Origin: Aphrocallistes beatrix
Taxonomy: Eukaryota; Porifera; Hexactinellida; Sceptrulophora; Aphrocallistidae
Assembly (NCBI GenBank): GCA_963281255.1
Contig: OY725503.1
Coordinates: forward strand, 3,410,001-3,474,000
Length of the DNA: 64,000 nt
Reading direction: 5' to 3'
The notes under the pieces were generated by a model, which was not told the DNA's origin, searched no databases, and saw nothing but the letters and a program-made list of their open reading frames with translations. Below, piece after piece: positions 59,839-64,000 of the stretch. Position 1 is the stretch's first letter, and each line of letters opens with the position of its first letter. The position numbers and the translations under genes were made by a program.

Positions 59839-60100
59839 CAAGTACGCTTCGCTTGCTTGCGCTGCACAGCTTGCGGACACTTTGTGTCGGTAGAGTCGCC
59901 CTGCGGGCGCCTAGAGTTACTCAATCTAGTCTATTTTGGGACTTTTTTACTTTATATAAATATTGGAAATACTATAAGTAAACAAAGAATTTGTCATATT
60001 GATCTGAAAATATAATATTCGAACTCTGTACCCCTAAAAACCACATCTCATCAACCGTTGAAAGCTAGTCTCTAGAAAATTCGTCAAATGGTGTGAAAAT
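59839..60100 (-). mobile_element. 3' part of Helitron-like family B
   Basis: CAAGTACGCTTCGCTTGCTT island at 59839-59925, then body words TCAATCTAGTCTATTTTGGG and CAACCGTTGAAAGCTAG. The 5' end is missing. Confidence 0.65.
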
Positions 60101-60719
60101 ATGCAAATAAGCTTTTTTATTCCTATACACTTGTGCACTGTCGATATTTCTTCAAATACTTGTTTCATCACTTCCAGTTTCTATAAGTGTATAGTCATAT
60201 TTTAAAATACTTCAACTGCCATGCTTTGTTTAAAGACATAAGTAGGGTCGGACTTTTGCACTTTGAAAGTAATAATGTAAATATTTTGAGTTATTAAATA
60301 TTGATAAATACATATTTTCACACCTTTTGAAATAATTCTTATTTTAAAAGCAAATATAGAGTATTACAATGAGTAGAATTTCCGAATTTTGTCTTAACTA
60401 GACACTCGTGGATGGACGTTATGTCGAAATTATTTCAACTGGTAGGAGATGGTACGAGTTGAAGTCTATACCTTCTGTCCAAATTTACGATTAGACAAAC
60501 TATATTTAATTCTAACTTTGGAATAAGATGCACAATTTTAAGGTAAATTCGGGGAAATCAGTCCAGCAGGTAGTGTACTAGTGTAGATATACTACATATT
60601 GTGTTCTTAAGAGTCACTGAAGTATAACTTTTAAACTGACACATTTTTATATACGCATCATATCAATAGCTATACATATACTACAGAAGTAGAGCACTAA
60701 AATCACACATTTCATACAT

Positions 60720-61946
60720 TCAACAAGAAAAGATTTGTAGACCATAATTGAAGTTACCAGACAAGACCACTAGCTTGAGATCTTTCGTCAAAGCTACTCC
60801 ATTAGGACTTTGAAACGCTCCTTTCTCAACACCTAGTTTTCCTATCCTGTGCAGGAGTGTTCCTTCAGCAGAAAATACTTTAATGCAGTTATCCCTGCGG
60901 TCACTGATTAGTATATTTTTGTTTGCATCTAGACAGAAGTAACGAGCCTGAAAAATAGCTGTCAAAGAACGTATCTTCTCTCCGTTGTAAGAGAAGACAT
61001 TGATACGGTGGTCGTGTTCATCACCAAGCACATACACTTCATCTTCTGTTAGCTTGATGTCATGTGGATAGCGCATTGATTGGTGAGAGAACTTGCGTAT
61101 GAAATGGAGAGAACTATTCAGGATTTGTATCCGATTATTGCGTACATCAGTTACGTACACACCCCCATTCGTAGAAACGCATATGTGTCCTGGATAATCG
61201 AACTTTCCGTCTTCAGATCCTTGGCCTCCTACACTATTGACTAGACGGATGTCAGTTCCTTGTTTGAATTGGTAGACTTTATTAGTAGGCAGATCTGATA
61301 CATACACGTAGTTTCCATGTATCGCTATTCCGCTTAGGCAATTCATGTGTCCAAAGCTCTTTAGGAACTCTCCGGACTGAGAGAATATGGATACTTTCCC
61401 ACTTTTTGGAATGAATCCTATTCCTTGTGTCACGTAAATATTGCCTGTGCCTTGGTCAATTGCTATAGCTTCAGGACATAGAAGCTCTCCATCTCCAAAT
61501 CCTCCATTCCCCACAGCTATCTTTACTTTCATATCCTGGTAGCGGGGGACTACTGGTACTTCTTCTTGCTCGACAATTTCTCCCAGACCTAGGATCAGTT
61601 GTTCCACGTGTTCTGAGTTTCCATGGAACTTCAGACGTGTCTCTGGTTGATGGAGTCGCACCTCTGCTAGTTTATCTTCTAAGTCTTTCAAAATTCTTTC
61701 TTGAGTTTCTTGAAGGAAGTCCTTTTTCATGTTTTGTTCTGTTTCTACTTTCAACGCTAGTAAATGTTGCTCGCTCTGTTCCTTTCTCTTTAATTTCTCT
61801 TTCTTTACTTCTTCCTTCTCATTCGCTTCAACGATGAGTGTTCTTCTTCTGTAATTAACACAGGTTACTATTTTATCGAAGAATTGGTTTATTTCATCTT
61901 CGATGGTGTTCATTGGCTGTGCTGATTCTGGGAACTGTGTAGCCAT
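60720..61946 (-). CDS. Coiled-coil + NHL beta-propeller protein 3 (diverged)
   Basis: Intronless, 408 residues. Long charged coiled coil at about 15-105 (RRRTLIVEANEKEEVKKEKL), then NHL blades at about 140-408: VGNGGFGDGELLCPEAIAID, SGIAIHGNYVYVSD, GQGSEDGKFDYPGHICVS, VYVTDVRNNRIQI, NILISDRRDNCIKVF and FQSPNGVALTKDLKLVVLS. It shares order and length with proteins 1 and 2 but little identity, so it split off early. No RING or B-box. TATATATA at 62026-62035 is about 80 bp before the start codon. Confidence 0.88.
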   Translation of the reverse strand: MATQFPESAQPMNTIEDEINQFFDKIVTCVNYRRRTLIVEANEKEEVKKEKLKRKEQSEQHLLALKVETEQNMKKDFLQETQERILKDLEDKLAEVRLHQPETRLKFHGNSEHVEQLILGLGEIVEQEEVPVVPRYQDMKVKIAVGNGGFGDGELLCPEAIAIDQGTGNIYVTQGIGFIPKSGKVSIFSQSGEFLKSFGHMNCLSGIAIHGNYVYVSDLPTNKVYQFKQGTDIRLVNSVGGQGSEDGKFDYPGHICVSTNGGVYVTDVRNNRIQILNSSLHFIRKFSHQSMRYPHDIKLTEDEVYVLGDEHDHRINVFSYNGEKIRSLTAIFQARYFCLDANKNILISDRRDNCIKVFSAEGTLLHRIGKLGVEKGAFQSPNGVALTKDLKLVVLSGNFNYGLQIFSC

Positions 61947-62025
61947 ATTTTCAGCTTTGTGAGTTGATTGAAATTGAAATGTTTTGAATGTATGATTGAA
62001 TATTTATTTTACTAGGATGGATGGT

Positions 62026-62035
62026 TATATATATA
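62026..62035 (-). promoter_or_regulatory. TATA-like element of NHL protein 3
   Basis: TATATATAAC on the minus strand about 80 bp upstream of the start codon. Confidence 0.4.
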
Positions 62036-62441
62036 GGAGTAATCTTACCATATATGAGATATCATATCTCTCACATGATATTTACCTGTAGTAAGGAAAG
62101 GTTCGATGAATAAAGTACAATATGACAATAACAATCATGAGTTAAAAAGTCACATTTGTACATTTGACACAATTTAGCAGATTTTTGTTTGGAAAAGTCT
62201 TAAGTTCGATCTTGTGGAAAATATGTGGAGTCGAGCTTAGTCACATTCTGATTATACAAACAAAATTATAATCATTTTTCTTATTTGATCGAACTTTATC
62301 CTATTCCCATAACTGTGTAATTATCCTTAATTCTAGGAAGTAGAATAGACTTGTCAGTAATCAAATTTTTCATTAACAGCATTATTAAGCTATAACGCTT
62401 TGTTTGATAAAGTAGACATAAACAAGTTGTTTACAACGTAC

Positions 62442-62624
62442 CTGGGGGCTAATCCTGGCAGGGCTGCTAGCGAACTCTGGAGAAGAAGCGAAGGTAGCTT
62501 CATTTCATTCATTAACTAGGACTATCTTTCCATGTTGTGAAGTGGACAGATTAAACACTAGACACACATAACTCACACCTATAGCACTGTTCATGAAGTG
62601 CTCCTTGGCTACTGGGTTATTCAT
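62442..62624 (-). CDS. Possible first exons of an unidentified gene
   Basis: Minus strand: start codon at 62624 opening MNNPVAKEHFMNSAI, a donor near 62577-62579, a strong acceptor TTCTTCTCCAG and a 35-bp exon 62476-62442 ending CAG|GTACGT. Depending on which donor is used the microexon reads EFASSPARISPQ or SSLAALPGLAPQ. No further exon was found to the left before the NHL gene; it could lie beyond, or these could be 5'-UTR exons of the NHL gene. The product is not recognised. Confidence 0.3.
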
Positions 62625-62991
62625 CTTGTTAGAAGCGCCTTACACACAGTGCACAGCTGGCAGCACTTGCTGCTGACTACAAGCAGGGTTGAGGAGGGTC
62701 TGACAGGCGAGAGAGATGGACTGCTGAGTTCTTGCTTACTGGCCCTGATCCACTAGACTTAGGTGGGAGAGGAGACAGTTTTACTAGCACAGGGTTTTTA
62801 AAGGTTGAGACTTTGGTGTAACTCAGTCGTGGGCGTAGTACTTCTCTCAAAATTGCATAAGTATTGGGGGGGCGAGGTTTGAAATTTATTTTTAATTAAA
62901 ATTTTCCCTAATTGTATCAGTTTATTGTGTTAATAAATAACCTATCGTTCAATTGAATAGTTGATATGGAAACAATATCAGAAATGAGAAT

Positions 62992-63072
62992 CTATTGAGG
63001 GTTTGGTCTAAACATGTTTCTCCTTTGAGCAGTCGAATCAAAGAACTCCTCAATGAGTGGGTCAATATCTAT
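62992..63072 (-). CDS. Terminal exon of a gene mostly outside the window
   Basis: After acceptor ATTTTCAG the minus strand reads 26 codons, IDIDPLIEEFFDSTAQRRNM then FRPNPQ and a stop; AATAAA lies about 70 bp downstream (near 62922-62928). This is the arrangement of a last coding exon. The protein is not recognised, and the preceding exon was not found up to the window end. Confidence 0.5.
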   Translation of the reverse strand: MDIDPLIEEFFDSTAQRRNMFRPNPQ

Positions 63073-64000
63073 CTGAAAATGAAGTGGTTGGTTCAGCTAC
63101 ATACGAAGTCATAGGGGTTTTCTTTACGAGCAGGTGATATCTGTCTGTTCTACTCGGGCTCTCTTTGTGGACATTATATACGTTATTTCATTATGTAAAA
63201 TAACAAATAGTGAATTTATATACACAAAGTCACACACTGTTTATGAAAACAGAGAGAATCACATGCTGCTAAATTGAATCGAGCTTACAGAATAACATCT
63301 TTAACCAAAGGGTTCATTAATTAAATTGAAATCAGTAGCCATTGAATTCTCAGGTGTTGGTAAATATATACGATTCGCACAATTTAGTATATATTAATTG
63401 GATTTTGCTTGTTTACTAGACGAATCCTAATCTGAATATAACGACCACAAAATTGGGTCTCATAGCTCTAAAAATGGGGGCGGGCGGTCTTATGAACTGC
63501 CCCCCATATTCTACGCCTATGAACTCAGTTTAACCGTGGCGTTAACAATATAAAAATATGAACCATGGTAACTCGAAAGTAATTTTTACACCAAGATCCT
63601 TAAAAAACATGAGCTAGTAGGATTGGTTATATTTTGATTCGGATTCTAATTCACAATGCACACTCTCTCATACATAATACTAAAATGCTCACTTTCACTC
63701 TCCTATCAATTCTATTCAGTTTTAGAACAAATTCATGTTTCACAACAGTTTGTAATTCCATTCTAAAATATCAGCGACGAAACATCCGTTTACCCCAACA
63801 GAGTAATTTATTTGAATGGATGTAAGTCTGGACGAAAAGTTGGCATGCTATAGTAGGCGTCCACAGGGTGTCTAGTGAAACCATCAACATTTGGAATCAA
63901 CAGGTGCCCACCGACACCAAGTGTCCACCAGTTGAGTAGCGAAAGTGTTATTTTTATATAATATATCGAGGTAAAAGTATCGATTACACTTTTACCCAAA
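63073..64000. other. Right edge, no gene recognised
   Basis: AT-rich; probably an intron of the gene ending at 62992. Open frames at 63634-63999 show no protein character. Confidence 0.4.

Overview
The window looks like nuclear DNA of an early-branching animal. The evidence is spliced genes with GT-AG introns, an intraflagellar-transport gene, a Rho GTPase, caspases, TMEM104-type transporters and coiled-coil/NHL proteins, set in very AT-rich DNA packed with DNA transposons. A demosponge fits best (compact genes, intronless caspase and NHL families, a bacterial-style metalloprotease), but that is inference; no rRNA or marker gene is present to prove it.

Layout. 0.5-5.4 kb: a 957-bp inverted-repeat element, then a three-exon Rho-family GTPase (minus) with many transposon fragments in its introns. 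6.3-8.9 kb: an intronless membrane-anchored HExxH protease gene with a YfaP-like domain, broken by one frameshift in an A run. 9.4-22.3 kb: IFT74 in five exons (minus). Its last intron holds an intact mariner ORF and a complete three-exon METTL27-like methyltransferase gene on the other strand; a second intron holds a 4.2-kb MULE-like element with further insertions. 22.3-28.4 kb: decayed repeats and a four-level nest of transposons. 28.4-46.7 kb: three nearly identical intronless caspase genes and two TMEM104-like copies (one complete with a caspase in its intron, one reduced to exon 1). 47.6-52.5 kb: a third, complete TMEM104-like gene. 53.3-61.9 kb: three tandem intronless coiled-coil + NHL propeller genes. 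62.4-63.1 kb: exon fragments of genes not fully resolved.

Two themes dominate. First, small families are growing by local duplication and are being homogenised in patches: caspases x3, TMEM104-like x3, NHL x3. Second, the DNA is shaped by many short DNA transposons with recognisable target duplications. One family ends in a GC-rich multi-hairpin island and a terminal CTTG, starts with TC, and sits between host A and T: a Helitron-like non-autonomous family with about ten 3' ends in 64 kb. The most unusual proteins are the atypical Rho GTPase (Thr35, Ala59 and Gln61 equivalents all replaced) and caspases with a Tyr/Ser-rich tail ending in a C-x2-C-x3-H-x4-H knuckle-like motif. Exon boundaries were read by eye from splice signals, frame and family resemblance; no alignment or transcript data were available.
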